This document shows, one piece after another, positions 1 through 11,479 of a stretch of DNA of 64,000 nt. The position numbers and the translations under genes are program-made. The stretch lies in the NCBI GenBank assembly GCA_018398815.1, contig CM031600.1, positions 56,108,188 to 56,172,187 of the forward strand, written 5' to 3'. Below the pieces are notes generated by a model. That model saw nothing but the letters and a program-made list of their open reading frames with translations. It was not told the origin of the DNA and made no database searches. Numbering within the stretch: position 1 is the stretch's first letter; the number at the start of each line of letters is the position of its first letter. This stretch comes from Conus ventricosus. Taxonomy: Eukaryota; Mollusca; Gastropoda; Neogastropoda; Conidae.

Positions 1-430
1 TTGATCTTTTTCAGTTTAACATAAGATTTATGGTTAGCCCATCTTAATTTCAAGTTGTTGGTGGGATGGGTCATGCATTGTATGACATATATCACATTAG
101 GGGTGGTGCATGTAATATGGTGCTTGATTTTCCACACTCGCCCATCCCAACGGGCTTTTCAACGAGAAAATGTTTGAGGAGTGATCACAGGCATCACATC
201 TTTTCGCATTACACGTGAAAAAGCCAGGTTTGTTTGGTGGACCGTGTAGTGGAAAACGCTTGGGGACCGTAGGTTTGAATAGTTCACCCAAGTTCTTCCT
301 TTTTCTGTCCGCTGCGATGATTGAGTTCCTGGGGAAAATGTCTATATTTAGTGGCTGTGCGTACAGAAGGTGGAGATTGCTCTTTTTGATGGTGCTTGGA
401 GGGAACTCTTGGGTCATATTGAGTGACCCA
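1..430 (-). pseudogene. Penelope-like element fragment (RT C-terminal linker and start of GIY-YIG domain)
   Basis: Read on the minus strand, about 415 down to 97 encodes a segment with the Penelope-like layout: a basic 'DRKRKNLGELF' stretch, then a 'PGFFTCNAKRCDAC' cysteine motif that lies between the RT and the GIY-YIG endonuclease. After a one-base frame change near 110-125 the other frame reads 'TCTTPNVIYVIQC' and later 'LKLRWANHKSY', which fits the first strand and helix of a GIY-YIG nuclease. The expected YVGET-like part is missing or degenerate. The fragment runs off the left edge, so the rest of the element may lie outside the window. The frame change and missing residues indicate a dead copy. 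Family assignment is from remembered motif order. Confidence 0.72.
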
Positions 431-720
431 AGCAAACTTTTTTTCTTTCTTTTTTCGTGGCTTGAAAAAATATCATTTCTTTTTCTTCTTGATCCTTCTT
501 CTAGTGCTTGCGTGTTTTATTAAAAGGCCAACCTGCTAAACCAAAATGTTTGGCATATTCATCAAGTCTTTTGGTAAGAACATCATCTTCACTACATAGC
601 ATCTGAGTCTGGTGCCAACACTTATTAAAAGACCCTTGAAAAATTTTGATTTGAAAATATGTTTAGTTACATTTTACAATAGTGGTTTGTGACAGGTTTT
701 CCTCTTGTACCCTTTCCGGA
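431..720. other. No gene recognised
   Basis: AT-rich spacer with a T/C-rich stretch at 436-500. No ORF or motif that I can support. Confidence 0.5.
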
Positions 721-1040
721 GCCCCCTCCTTTCCCCCCCCCCCCCCCCCCCCCCCCCCCGCCCCCCCCCTCCGCCCGTACTCTCCCTTTCCTTCCCCCCC
801 CCCCCCCACTTCGTTTGTGTACTTCCCCCTCCTATTCAACCACTTTCCCCTACCCTGTACCTGTGCCTCCTATTCAACATACTGATTGTGCTAAATGCTT
901 CCCTTTGTTTCTCTTTCTATCGAAGACCCCTCCTAACTTCTTCTATTTATCTACTCCATCTCTCTTTCTATCTTTCGCTCTCTCTCCCCCGCCCTCTTTC
1001 CCTCCCTCCTCCCCCCCCCCCCCCCCCCCCCCCCCCCCTT
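721..1040. repeat. C-rich low-complexity block with poly(C) runs
   Basis: Long C homopolymers at about 733-770, 796-807 and 1011-1037 are separated by C/T-rich sequence. The proline-rich ORFs here follow from base composition alone. Confidence 0.9.
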
Positions 1041-1117
1041 CCCACTTCTCCGTCACGTTCATGCGTGGTGGGTATGTGGGCGTGCAGTGTGTGTTTGTTG
1101 AGGGGTGGTGGTGATTG

Positions 1118-1190
1118 TATGAGTTGAGTGTGTGTGTTGTGTGTGTGTGTGTGTGTGTTGTTTGTGTGTGTGTGTGTGTGTGTTTGTTGT
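1118..1190. repeat. (TG)n microsatellite
   Basis: Interrupted TG dinucleotide tract following the C-rich block. Confidence 0.9.
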
Positions 1191-1261
1191 GTTGCTAAAA
1201 CAGATTGTTGTGACTGCTGAGGAGTATTCACATCCTAAGAATTGGACCTTTTATGAAATGT

Positions 1262-1300
1262 TTTATTCCTGAAGAAGCCTTCGTGGCGAAAGCTAGAATA
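1262..1300 (+). other. Hammerhead-like core motif
   Basis: The string CTGAAGA, a short GCC/GGC stem, then GAAAG resembles the CUGANGA - stem II - GAAA core of hammerhead ribozymes, which are known from terminal repeats of Penelope-like elements. A stem III and a cleavage triplet are not convincing. Related strings occur at 2495-2526 (minus), 2735-2762 (minus) and 28088-28215, so this is part of a local repeat family. Confidence 0.35.
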
Positions 1301-1432
1301 TTAAAGTGTCCCTGTGGGAAAAGACGTTCAACTTGTTTTAGTATTCATCTTATTCAAATCTTCCTGTTGACGTCGTTTTGTTGAGGCGCGGTGTGAGTTT
1401 TAGTGAGAATTTTTACTGTGAAAAAAAAAAAA

Positions 1433-2190
<758 letters not shown>

Positions 2191-2196
2191 GGAACG

Positions 2197-2345
2197 GGGG
2201 GGGGGGGGGGGGGGGAATGAGGAGAGGTGAGAGGGGATAAGTGAGGACCAAAGCAGGAAGAGGGAGGAACAGTTTGGGGGTGGAGAGAGGGGACAGAGAG
2301 AGTGAGAGTGAGAGAGAGAGAGGGGGGTGAAGAGAGAGGCAAATT
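2197..2345. repeat. Poly(G) run plus GA-rich tract
   Basis: A G run at about 2197-2215 is followed by purine-rich GAGAG sequence to about 2340. Confidence 0.85.
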
Positions 2346-2485
2346 ACCAGTTTCGTAAGAGCATTGGTCAGCTAGTCGACAAGGGAAGGGAAACAAAGAC
2401 TGCAGAAGCAGAACTAGCATGTTTACATGTAACGCTTGAAGGGTGGTCGCGCCGTTCCAGCCAGTTTACACTACTGACGACGACC

Positions 2486-2530
2486 CGTGTTTTATGCCGA
2501 TGTTTTTGGCTGTAGGGCCTTCTTTAGCAG
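2486..2530 (-). repeat. Diverged copy of the AAGAAGGCC...GCC-AAAAAC motif
   Basis: On the minus strand CTAAAGAAGGCC, a 5-base loop and GCCAAAAAC match the stem II-like layout of the elements at 1262 and 2735. It is degenerate in the CTGANGA core. Confidence 0.3.
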
Positions 2531-2683
2531 GAGTGTACCCACCCTAACCTGACCGACTGATTTGACCCAAGATAGTGCGCTAGGAATGCTGTAGGAAACT
2601 TTTTTTTTTCAGGAAGAACAAGGCAGCACCTAGTGCTGTCAAGGTTTTTTTCCGCTCCTTCTGATAGCTGAAAAGAAAAAGGA

Positions 2684-3014
2684 CTGTCCCGCCGAATGAA
2701 AGAGACAAACAAATTGCAAGGCAAATCACCACGTGTTTCGACCTCTCTGGTCTTCCTCAGGCGAGACAAACAACATTCAAGACGATGAAAACGAAGAACG
2801 AACAATCACTTTTCTCCTCAAATTGGGCGCAAAATGCATTGCACCCAGTTTGGGGAGATAAGTGACTGTTCGTTCATTTGCGCCCAATTTGAGGCGATGA
2901 GTGATCGTTCGCTCTTCGTTTTCATCGTCTTCAATGTTGTTTGTCGTGCCTGAAAGAGGTCAAAACGCGACGTGTTTTGTCCTGCAATTTGGTTTTCTCA
3001 TTCGTTCGGCGGAA
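2684..3014. repeat. Imperfect long inverted repeat (fold-back element)
   Basis: The left arm, about 2684-2840, is an imperfect reverse complement of the right arm, about 2865-3014. Shared landmarks, left arm against the reverse complement of the right, are the GACGATGAAAACGAAGA block, GACAAACAACATT, CCGCCGAA and the CTCAAATTGGGCGCAAA block next to a short centre. Each arm also carries the hammerhead-like core (minus strand at 2735-2762, degenerate plus strand at about 2948-2970). A related shorter inverted repeat is at 28060-28250. Arms of this size suggest a non-autonomous mobile element or Penelope-derived terminal repeats arranged tail to tail. Confidence 0.75.
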
Positions 3015-3489
3015 CAATAGTTTTTCTTTCGAGTTTGTTTTAATTTTCACCTGCAGTCACCTCACTTTGAAATTGATTCTGACAGCTTACCTGAAAATCT
3101 TACGCAGTACTCTAAATTGCCGTCTTTTAAGTAGAACAGTCGCGATCTTTTTTTTTCTTTGTTTTTTTTTTTTTTAATTGTTGTTGTCCTGAACTTTAGT
3201 AAGGATTTTTGTCTCGTTATTACTCCAGTAGGGAGCTATAGCAGCGCGCGCAGGTGTTAGCCGCCGGCCGTGGGGAATTCCAAACTGATCGCCGCAGTGG
3301 CGCTTGGAATGTTATCCGCATCAGATCAGATCAGGAGGAACTCGTAGTCCTGCTCGGTTCGATTCGGATGTGTGCGTGTGTCGGACTGTATTGTTAGCGC
3401 TTGCATCTATGAAGCCAGACCGGACCCGAATAATCCAGTCAAATATATTCGCTTCATTGTCGGGGTTCGGGTGGGGACGTTCAGAAAGC

Positions 3490-4490
3490 ATTCTCCCCCC
3501 CCCCCCCCCCCCCTCCTCCCCCAAGTGTCTCCTGCTTCATTTCCCAACCGTTTCCTACTGCTTTCATCTGCCTGATACTTTTATCCCATGCCTATACCTT
3601 TCTAACGTCAACTTCTTTTTCCAACCGTTTTCAGTCTTTTCCTACTCTTTTCTATCGTTTCGTGCCTTCTTTTACCCTTGATTCTTTTCATACCATCACC
3701 TTACATTTGTTTTTAACCATCTTTTACTTTTACCTGCCGTCTTCTACCTTCTGTAAATGTCTATCCCCTTCTCCAACCGTTTCTTTTTTTTCTGCACCGT
3801 CTTTTGTCTTTTGCTGCCTTGTTCTTTTGGTGATTGTTTTTTAACATTTCCCCTACAGTCTCTTTCCTTTTTATAACAGACATCTTTGTATCCTCCCATT
3901 TCTGTCTTTTCCCGCCGTTTCCCACCTTTTCTTATTGTCTCCTATCTTTCCAACCGCCTCCGACTTTTTCCTGCCGTCTCTTGTGTTTTCATACCTTTCC
4001 TTGCAGTGTTCTATCTCTTTTCTCAGTCTCATACCGTTTCTTATCGCCTGCTACATTTTCTCCTAGTCCCCTACCTGTTCCTGTTGTCTCGTACTTTTCC
4101 CCAATGTCTCCTACCTTTTCCTACCATCTTCTACCTGTTCCTACCGTCTCTGTGCTTTCTACACCATCTTTGCCTTACTTTTCGTGTCGTCTCTTATGTC
4201 TGCTCCCCCACCTATTGTCTCATACCTCTTTCGTAGTCTTTTGTCTGCTACCCCCACCTATTGTCTCATACCTCTTTCTGTAGTCTCTTGCCTAATCTGA
4301 TCGTCTCCTGCCTTTTTTCTTTCTCTCTAACGTCCCATACCTTTTCCCCGTGTCTTCTATCTATTTACATCGTTACCTGCCTCTCCTGTCGTCTGCTACC
4401 TTGTACCATATTCCTCTACCTCGTTGAAATTGTCTCTCCCTTGTTCTACCGGTACTACGCTATCCTATCGTCCGCTGCCATTCCCTACTG
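3490..4490. repeat. 1-kb pyrimidine-rich tract on the + strand
   Basis: After a C run at 3493-3512, about 1 kb of the + strand is dominated by C and T with recurring CCTACC, TTTTCCTACC and CGTCTC words, roughly every 20-30 bases. An internal near-duplication of CCCCCACCTATTGTCTCATACC starts at about 4204 and about 4252 (the first lacking one base). It looks like a degenerate tandem family, and its ORFs (Phe/Ser/Pro/Leu-rich) are composition artefacts. Confidence 0.8.
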
Positions 4491-4744
4491 ATTTTTGTTC
4501 TCCGAACCATGACGAAGTTGGTCATTCAGTGATTACAACTGTCACATTCCTTCCAGAAAAGTCATTCACGCGTTCTTGTTTTCCCTGTGCTGTTCCTCCG
4601 TGGGGAAGGGATTACATGACGTTTGCCGATCTTTTCGTAGTTACTTACAGTTTTCGTTCCCGAGTTGTTGGCAGTGTTCAGTTGTATTTAGGCCCGTTGT
4701 TTTCTTCCTTTTACTGTCACCATTTTATCAGTCTGTTGGTTCTG

Positions 4745-4942
<198 letters not shown>

Positions 4943-5139
4943 ACCCGGAAAAAAGTGTTTAACAACAAACACGTTTTTCCTTAACACAGTTTGTTTTCGC
5001 ATAGATCCCGGCATATTTCTGTTGTCGGATATATTTTTGAAATAATGTAAACCTTCTGAACTGCTGCTTTACAAAATACAAATATACTTTGTGCAGGTCG
5101 CCGTAAAATTGAATTGTCTTCCCTTTCCCCTCTCATCTC

Positions 5140-5290
5140 CGTCAACTTGTAGGGAATCGATGGGTCACCACACTGAAGAACCGATCACCAGATTCCTGCA
5201 GTTATGCCAGCTGTGTGCCCAGGCCTGAGTCTCTGCGAATGTTTTCCATGTCCATTATGCAAGGTTGTCAGTCCATCGTTGTGTGTGTGT
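5140..5290 (+). repeat. Dispersed repeat family A, copy 1
   Basis: This stretch matches 31625-31775 in the same orientation. Shared blocks in order are TAGGGA, ACTGAAGAA, CACCAG, TTCCTCCAG or TTCCTGCAGTT, GTCTCTGC and AGTCCATTGTT or AGTCCATCGTT. It has no ORF of note and may be a 3' tail of a non-LTR element, since it lies about 0.5 kb from an RT fragment. Confidence 0.7.
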
Positions 5291-5344
5291 TGTTGTTGTT
5301 GTTCTTCAATTTAACGTCTTTTCACTAAATGTGATATTAGACAA

Positions 5345-5389
5345 GGTGTGTGTGTTTGGTGGTGTGTGTGAGTGTGTGTGTGTGTATGT

Positions 5390-5444
<55 letters not shown>

Positions 5445-5545
5445 AGTGTGTGCGTGCAGCGTGCGTACGTGTGTGCGTGCAGCGTGCGTACGTGAGTGCG
5501 AGCCCGCTTGCGTGCGTGTATGTGTGATGAGGAGAAACTCTAAGT
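5345..5545. repeat. (TG)n microsatellite with GTGCGTGC variants
   Basis: TG tract to about 5441, then GTGCGTACGTG-type repeats to about 5520. Confidence 0.9.
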
Positions 5546-5681
5546 AAGAATTAAACTGTAAAAAAAAAAAGAAAAAAAAAAGAAAGACATCAAAAGTAAA
5601 AACAAACAACTGTACAAAATAAAATCATGAAACAGCAATTACAGGATTGAGCCAACTGGGCTTAACATAAGAATTCGTACA

Positions 5682-5743
<62 letters not shown>
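5682..5743. repeat. (TG)n microsatellite
   Basis: Uninterrupted TG repeat. Confidence 0.95.
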
Positions 5744-5745
<2 letters not shown>

Positions 5746-5764
5746 ATCTTCTTGTCTCTCTCTC

Positions 5765-5909
5765 CCTCAATCAACATTACCCTGTGGGACTGTTTTAGTG
5801 GGGTGATTGGATCTTGTTATGTGGCCATATCAATGTAGTTTTCTTTTCATGACCGATTTCGTATGGTCCTATGAACTGCCTGATGGTTTGACGCGCTTGT
5901 TGACTGGTG
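5765..5909 (-). pseudogene. Non-LTR RT fragment, C-terminal part beyond the minisatellite
   Basis: The minus strand encodes a segment resembling the region after the RT thumb in the endonuclease-RT class of non-LTR elements: 'IGPYE' in one frame, then after one-base shifts 'MKRKLHWYGHITRSNHPTK' and 'PQGNVD'. In related elements this WYGHV-type block comes about 30-50 residues after the LDRRI motif, which here lies on the far side of the 48-bp array (6659-7140). The two fragments are therefore one element split by the array. Frame is broken several times. Confidence 0.6.
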
Positions 5910-6658
5910 GGTGATACGATCAGTTTATCTCCTATTGTGGTAACGTCTCATGTCCGTGGTGATACGATCAGTTTATCTCCTATTGTTGTAACGTCTCATG
6001 TCCAAGGTGATACGATCAGTTTATCTCCTATTGCGGTAACGTCTCATGTCCAAGGTGATACGATCAGTTTATCTCCTATTGCGGTAACGTCTCATGTCCA
6101 AGGTGATACGATCAGTTTATCTCCTATTGCGGTAACGTCTCATGTCCAAGGTGATACGATCAGTTTATCTCCTATTGCGGTAACGTCTCATGTCCGTGGT
6201 GATACGATCAGTTTATCTCCTATTGCGGTAACGTCTCATGTCCGTGGTGATACGATCAGTTTATCTCCTATTGCGGTAACGTCTCATGTCCGTGGTGATA
6301 CGATCAGTTTATCTCCTATTGCGGTAACGTCCCATGTCCAAGGTGATACGATCAGTTTATCTCCTATTGCGGTAACGTCTCATGTCCATGGTGATACGAT
6401 CAGTTTATCTCCTATTGCGGTAACGTCTCATGTCCAAGGTGATACGATCAGTTTATCTCCTATTGCGGTAACGTCTCATGTCCAAGGTGATACGATCAGT
6501 TTATTCCTATTGAGGTAACGTCTCATGTCCAAGGTGATACGATCAGTTTATCTCCTATTGCGGTAACGTCTCATGTCCAATGTGATACGATCAGTTTATC
6601 CCCTATTGCGGTAACGTCTCATGTCCAAGGTGATACGATCAGTTTATCTCCTATTGCG
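5910..6658 (-). repeat. 48-bp minisatellite, 16 copies, inside an RT fragment
   Basis: The unit has the landmark GATACGATCAGTTTATCTCC and recurs at a 48-base period 16 times from about 5913 to 6631, with few substitutions (GTGG, CAAG and CATG variants) and one-base deletions near 6504. On the minus strand one frame of the unit reads 'DMRRYRNRR', a stop, then 'TDRIT'. This resembles the RT segment normally found between LDRRI and WYGHV (typical form: MRC(F/Y)R..L.IS..D.(I/V)T). The unit therefore seems to be amplified retroelement coding sequence. The + strand open frame of 16-residue repeats (GDTISLSPIAVTSHVQ) is a by-product of 48 being divisible by 3. Confidence 0.85.
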
Positions 6659-7140
6659 ATTCTTCTGTCCAGATCCGCTGTGAGGGCCCATGCCTCGCGG
6701 GCATACAGGAAGATGGAAGATACCGGCGCACCCAGGAGCCTTCTCTTCTGTTTCTTGGAGGTGTTCTTGCCCTTCTATACAGGTTTTTGTCTGGATACTG
6801 CTGTGGTCGTCTTTGCTGTCTCTGAGGGGATTTCTGGTTTGGAGCCCTCGTTGTAAAAAAATGGACCCCAAGTATGTGAATAGTGAACAGATTCCAGCTT
6901 CAGACCGTGGATTGTTATATTAGTATTGATGGTGGAGTTATGCCTGCACATCATCTTGGTCTCCGGCGCTGATCTCTGTGCCATATCTAGTTGATATTTC
7001 ATCCAGTTTATCAACAAGCTTGGGAAGTTCTTGTTCCCTGCCTGCCAGGCTATCGAGGCATGTGCAAATTGAAGGTTTGTGATGGTTCTGCCTCTGCATT
7101 CCTTCTGTTTTATTCGTCTGTTCTTTGAAGTGCATTTGGA
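6659..7140 (-). pseudogene. Non-LTR retrotransposon RT fragment (palm end and thumb)
   Basis: Minus-strand frames give, in order, 'LAGREQELPKLVDKLDEIS', 'TKMMCRHNSTINTNITIHG', 'LKLESVHY', 'NEGSKPEI', 'AKTTTAVSRQKPV' and, in the frame of the last segment, a region equal to a degraded 'SSIFLYACEAWALTADLDRRI'. This order is typical of the C-terminal half of RT in endonuclease-RT non-LTR elements (RTE/Jockey-like; exact clade not resolved). The catalytic ADD box that should precede LAGRE is destroyed. Several frame changes mark it as dead. It continues across the 48-bp array to 5765. Confidence 0.75.
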
Positions 7141-7174
7141 AATTCTATAAAAACCAGTTGAGGGTTGTAAGCGT

Positions 7175-7225
7175 GGTGTGTGTGTGTGTGTGTGTGTGTG
7201 TGTTGTGTGTGTGTGACAGAGAGAG

Positions 7226-7288
<63 letters not shown>

Positions 7289-7290
7289 AG
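7175..7290. repeat. Compound (TG)n-(GA)n microsatellite
   Basis: TG repeats to about 7215, then GA repeats to about 7287. Confidence 0.95.
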
Positions 7291-8790
7291 TGCAAATCCG
7301 TAATTCCGGTATTCTTTCAACACAGCTGCTACAAACTGTGCGAATCTCAATATTTCAAAATGTTAGATAACAGCATTTTCATGAAAAATCGTTTGTAATG
7401 AGGTTTCATCTAAAAATGTCAAGGTAACGTCATTTATTGCTTCGAGATGGCTTTTTTTGTTCTGATTAGATTATTTGCCACGTGGATTTTAAACTGCACA
7501 GGTTGAAAACATTTTTTTTTAAATTTGCATGTTGTACCAGACTTTTCGGACTCACTGTCAAAGCGGAAGAGTGCGTTTTGATCCGGACCGAGAGAGCGAG
7601 ATGACTTTATTGAATCAAAGATAGCGCAATGGCCTAAGCTTTTCAACATTTTCCCTCGTCTCCCACCCACCCCCACCTCCCCATTCCCCTCTCCCTCGCT
7701 TCCTCTTTCCACCCTTTTAACCCCTTCCATCCCTTTCTCCTTCTCCGGCGTAAAGAATTGGCTTTCTTGATAAGACTGTGACACCCGTACTCTCTATCCA
7801 TTTTTGCCTAATTATTCTTGCTATATCAATCCATTAGTTCTCAGCATATGATGAATACTGATCTGTCATACGAATAGACAATACAAATCTTTTAAGTGTC
7901 ATGTCATGGTATTTGACGCATTTACCTTCCATTATTGTAACCAATAAACCAGGTGTAACGCAGTGTCAGCCGTAACGTTCGTCCCATGTGGGGCTGATTC
8001 TGGAGTCAGTATGTTTTGGGGATTATTTCCTGTCTCTAACATTTCAGTTATCATAATTTATATCCCAAGGTTTTAGCAATGGAAAATCTGGTTCTGTTGT
8101 GTAGAGTCTGTGCAGAACAAGGGACGTGAACTGCAAAATACTGCCCGTAACGCATTAAAGCGGCATTGCCCTCTAGGCTCAGCGGGTGAGAGAGGGACCG
8201 CGAGTGCCTGAGAGGGTGTTGCTGTTGGTACCGGTCTCTCTCACTGGCCTGGTCTAGATTGTTTTCGGTTTGGCCAGGTCTCTATGGTGACGACTGCCTG
8301 GGGCGAGATTCATTGTTGTCAGTTTGGTGGTGACTTGATCATCTCAGTTCGGACAGAAAGTGTTCGTATAACCCTTTTTTTTTGTTGGTGGTTCTTTTTA
8401 GGCTTGTAGCCTTCTGCCGCAAGATTTTGATCGATGACCGCCCCTTCCCTACCATCCACACACACCCTACCCCTTTCCCTAACCCAGTAAGACAATATTT
8501 GCATGAAATTATGTTCAGTGCATGATGCAGATCGTTGCAGTTGAAAAGACAATGTTTTCGTGGACATCTTGCGCCGAATTTGACAAGAAAGGTGATTGCT
8601 CGTTCTTCCTTCCATGTTAATTGGCGGAGTTCATTCAAGTACCTTTAAAAATTTTTGTATTCATAAGTTAGTCACGGTTGGTTGAGAACGTCGTTTTTTG
8701 CAGTGCAAAAGGACACAACCGATACTTCATTCCAGGTCTCTTTCCGGTTTCCTGGTAATAGCAAATGAAAGGCTATACCAGCCCATGGGC
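7291..8790. other. No gene recognised
   Basis: Mixed-composition DNA with a C/T-rich patch at 7655-7745 and short ORFs without family resemblance. No promoter, RNA gene or repeat that I can support. Confidence 0.45.
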
Positions 8791-8805
8791 CCCCCCCCCC
8801 CCCCG

Positions 8806-8867
<62 letters not shown>
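8791..8867. repeat. Poly(C) run, nearly 80 bases
   Basis: Almost uninterrupted C with one G. Homopolymers this long are error-prone in any sequencing technology. Confidence 0.9.
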
Positions 8868-8868
<1 letters not shown>

Positions 8869-9017
8869 TCATCGAATCTTTTGTGGTCTAACAAGTGAGG
8901 GGAATGCCTGTATGACTCGCACACGGTGAATACACGCCGCCGAGGGTGTGGGGCAAATGGCGGATGGGAGGAATAGGGAAGGAAAGAAGCAAGTAGATTC
9001 AGTTCCATACACGTGCG

Positions 9018-9027
9018 CTCTCTCTCT

Positions 9028-9075
<48 letters not shown>

Positions 9076-9219
9076 CACACACCCCACACTCACACACGCA
9101 CGCACGTACGCACGACAGGTAGAAGATCACGGTAATTTTTTGACCACCAAGCACATGAAAAAAATCAAGTGCATACTACACACACGTGCGCGCCCGCGGG
9201 CAAACCGCACTCCCCACAC

Positions 9220-9269
<50 letters not shown>

Positions 9270-9287
9270 ACACACACACACGCACAT

Positions 9288-9345
<58 letters not shown>

Positions 9346-9489
9346 CACACACCCACACACACACACCACACACACACACCCCGGGGAAAACGAACGAACA
9401 GAGAGAGACGGAGGAAAGACTCATAGAAAACATACAAAATTTACACTCTTTACATATTGACACACACACACACACACAACAAAACCACA

Positions 9490-9520
<31 letters not shown>
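9018..9520. repeat. Cluster of (CT)n, (CA)n and (CG)n microsatellites
   Basis: (CT)n at about 9018-9070, (CA)n with CGCACGCA variants at about 9220-9380, CA again at 9461-9505, and (CG)n at 9506-9521. Confidence 0.9.
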
Positions 9521-9521
9521 G

Positions 9522-10780
9522 AGGTGAAAACCCCAGGTATAGCCCTTTGTGGTGTTTATGATATAAACAATATGAATTGAACGAAATGATTCACCTAAAC
9601 TAATAATTACATTAGTCTTATCAGCGTGACTGCCCAGAGTGTCTCAATTGTTAAATTGCAGTTATTTTTTTTTTTATTCATACCTCTCTTCTGGGTAAAA
9701 AATCACATTATAAGGTCAGTTCTCAGTGGAATATGGCTTAATATTGAGAACAATATTTGCGTTGTGATATGGTGATACGTCTTATCAGCGTGCAAAGCAG
9801 TCATTTAAGTCATCACGATCAGTCCCCCAATATGAAAAAGTTAATTGCAGCTTTTTAACCCTTTTCCCATTCCCTTTAAAAATTTTTAAGACTGGAAAGA
9901 CATTAACAATATTGACCATGCTACCCAATTTGATGACTCCAGTGCTTGTGTCCGCAGAGAAATGCCATTGTTAAAGTTTTACCTTTGGACACACGTTTAC
10001 AGCACTCGCGCGCGCGCACGCACACACACACACGCACACGCACACCACTCAACACACACACACACACACACACATGAACAATTGAAACTCACTTGTTTGG
10101 GTTTTTTTGTAGTCAAAAAGAAATTGACCTCGGGTATTTAATAATAGGTGTTTAAAACAATAGATCTGATTAACTTTCAAATATAAAGTATCAGTTTTGT
10201 AGCAGTACATCTTTATCGATCATTTTAATAGAAATCATAAGACGTCATTTCTAGGTTGGAGATCAAGAGGTAGTTCTCAACATTTAGCTGGTTTTCGGTG
10301 AGTAAAGCAAGTTACTGGTATGAAGATAACGTTTTCATCTGCACACTCTAACTTCAGGATTTCTAACGTCGTCTGGTTCAGTGAAAATATTATTTTTATT
10401 TATAATAGAAGACAAAATTTTTATTGTGCCGTAAGGGAAAAAAGTTATTGGCGATTAGCCCTATGATCCAGTTTCAAGCAGCAGAGCAGTTGAGCCTGGA
10501 TAATTAGGCTTTATAGTGTCTTCACGAGAGTCCAGCCTTTTCAAAATATGTCTGCAATTCATGCCATGATTTCACTCTAGTCAGTTTAAACGATCAAACA
10601 GAGAGAAATGCAGTTGGAGGTGAATGCAACAAAGTGATTGTTTTATCGTTGTTGTGATTGATTTCTTAAGGTAGTTTTGCCTAGCCTGCTTCTCGTACGT
10701 CAGAAATAACATTCAGGCTGGTACACCCATCTTGTTTTTTTTTTATCACAGGACTCTCCAGAATACGTTTCAGTCACGAA
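9522..10780. other. No gene recognised; short (CG)n/(CA)n at 10008-10074
   Basis: AT-rich DNA. Apart from the microsatellite I see no coding or structural signal. Confidence 0.45.
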
Positions 10781-10801
10781 GTTGTGTGTGTCTGAGGACT
10801 T

Positions 10802-10881
10802 GGGGGGGGGGGGGGGGGGGGGGAGGGGAGGGGGGATGCGGGGAGCGACCCCTCCACCTCTACTCTCTGTGGCTGTCTCTA

Positions 10882-10949
<68 letters not shown>
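10802..10949. repeat. Poly(G) run and (CT)n microsatellite
   Basis: G run at about 10802-10823, then (CT)n at about 10886-10949. Confidence 0.9.
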
Positions 10950-10952
<3 letters not shown>

Positions 10953-11277
10953 AGGACTGGCCGCGAACAAAGAGACGGTTGTGCTGTTCTTTTTCCTCCA
11001 CAAAGGGTACGCTGGCAACAGTCGGTGGCCTGCCTGTCCATCCTGTCCATTATCCTGGACGCGTCGCAGATCTTATTACGATGTTGTCCTGCTGGTGCTT
11101 GCTGATTGCTAAAGCCCCTGTCACATTAGGCGGGTCTCTTCGTCAAGTACTCGCTTGACTGCTCTGCTTGTACTTTTAGTTAGTCGTTCATCTAGTTAGT
11201 TAGTTATTCTCGAAACATGTGACCACCCACATAAGCAAGCCCAAGAGGGAGCGCTCGTCCAGTTGAGAGCCGAAGTG

Positions 11278-11289
11278 TATGTGTGTGTG

Positions 11290-11356
<67 letters not shown>

Positions 11357-11430
11357 GTGCGTGTGTGTGAGTGCATGCGTGCGTGCGTGTGTGTGTGTGT
11401 GTGCGTGCGTGTGTGTGTGCGTGCATACGT
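11278..11430. repeat. (TG)n microsatellite with GTGC variants
   Basis: TG repeats interrupted by GTGCGTGC words. Confidence 0.9.
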
Positions 11431-11479
11431 GTCCAGATAGATTTACACAGATTCCATTCATGTAGTTTATAGCTTAGCC

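Noticed and set aside
682..1127. Proline-rich proteins on the + strand
   Set aside because: Reading frames through poly(C); composition artefact in all frames.
3834..4283. Hydrophobic membrane-like ORF
   Set aside because: Phe/Ser/Leu/Pro content comes from the pyrimidine tract; no start context, no conserved order.
5910..6658. CRISPR array, or a real repetitive protein with 16-residue units on the + strand
   Set aside because: There are no variable spacers; the whole 48-base unit repeats. The open frame exists only because 48 is divisible by 3, and the reverse strand matches RT coding sequence.
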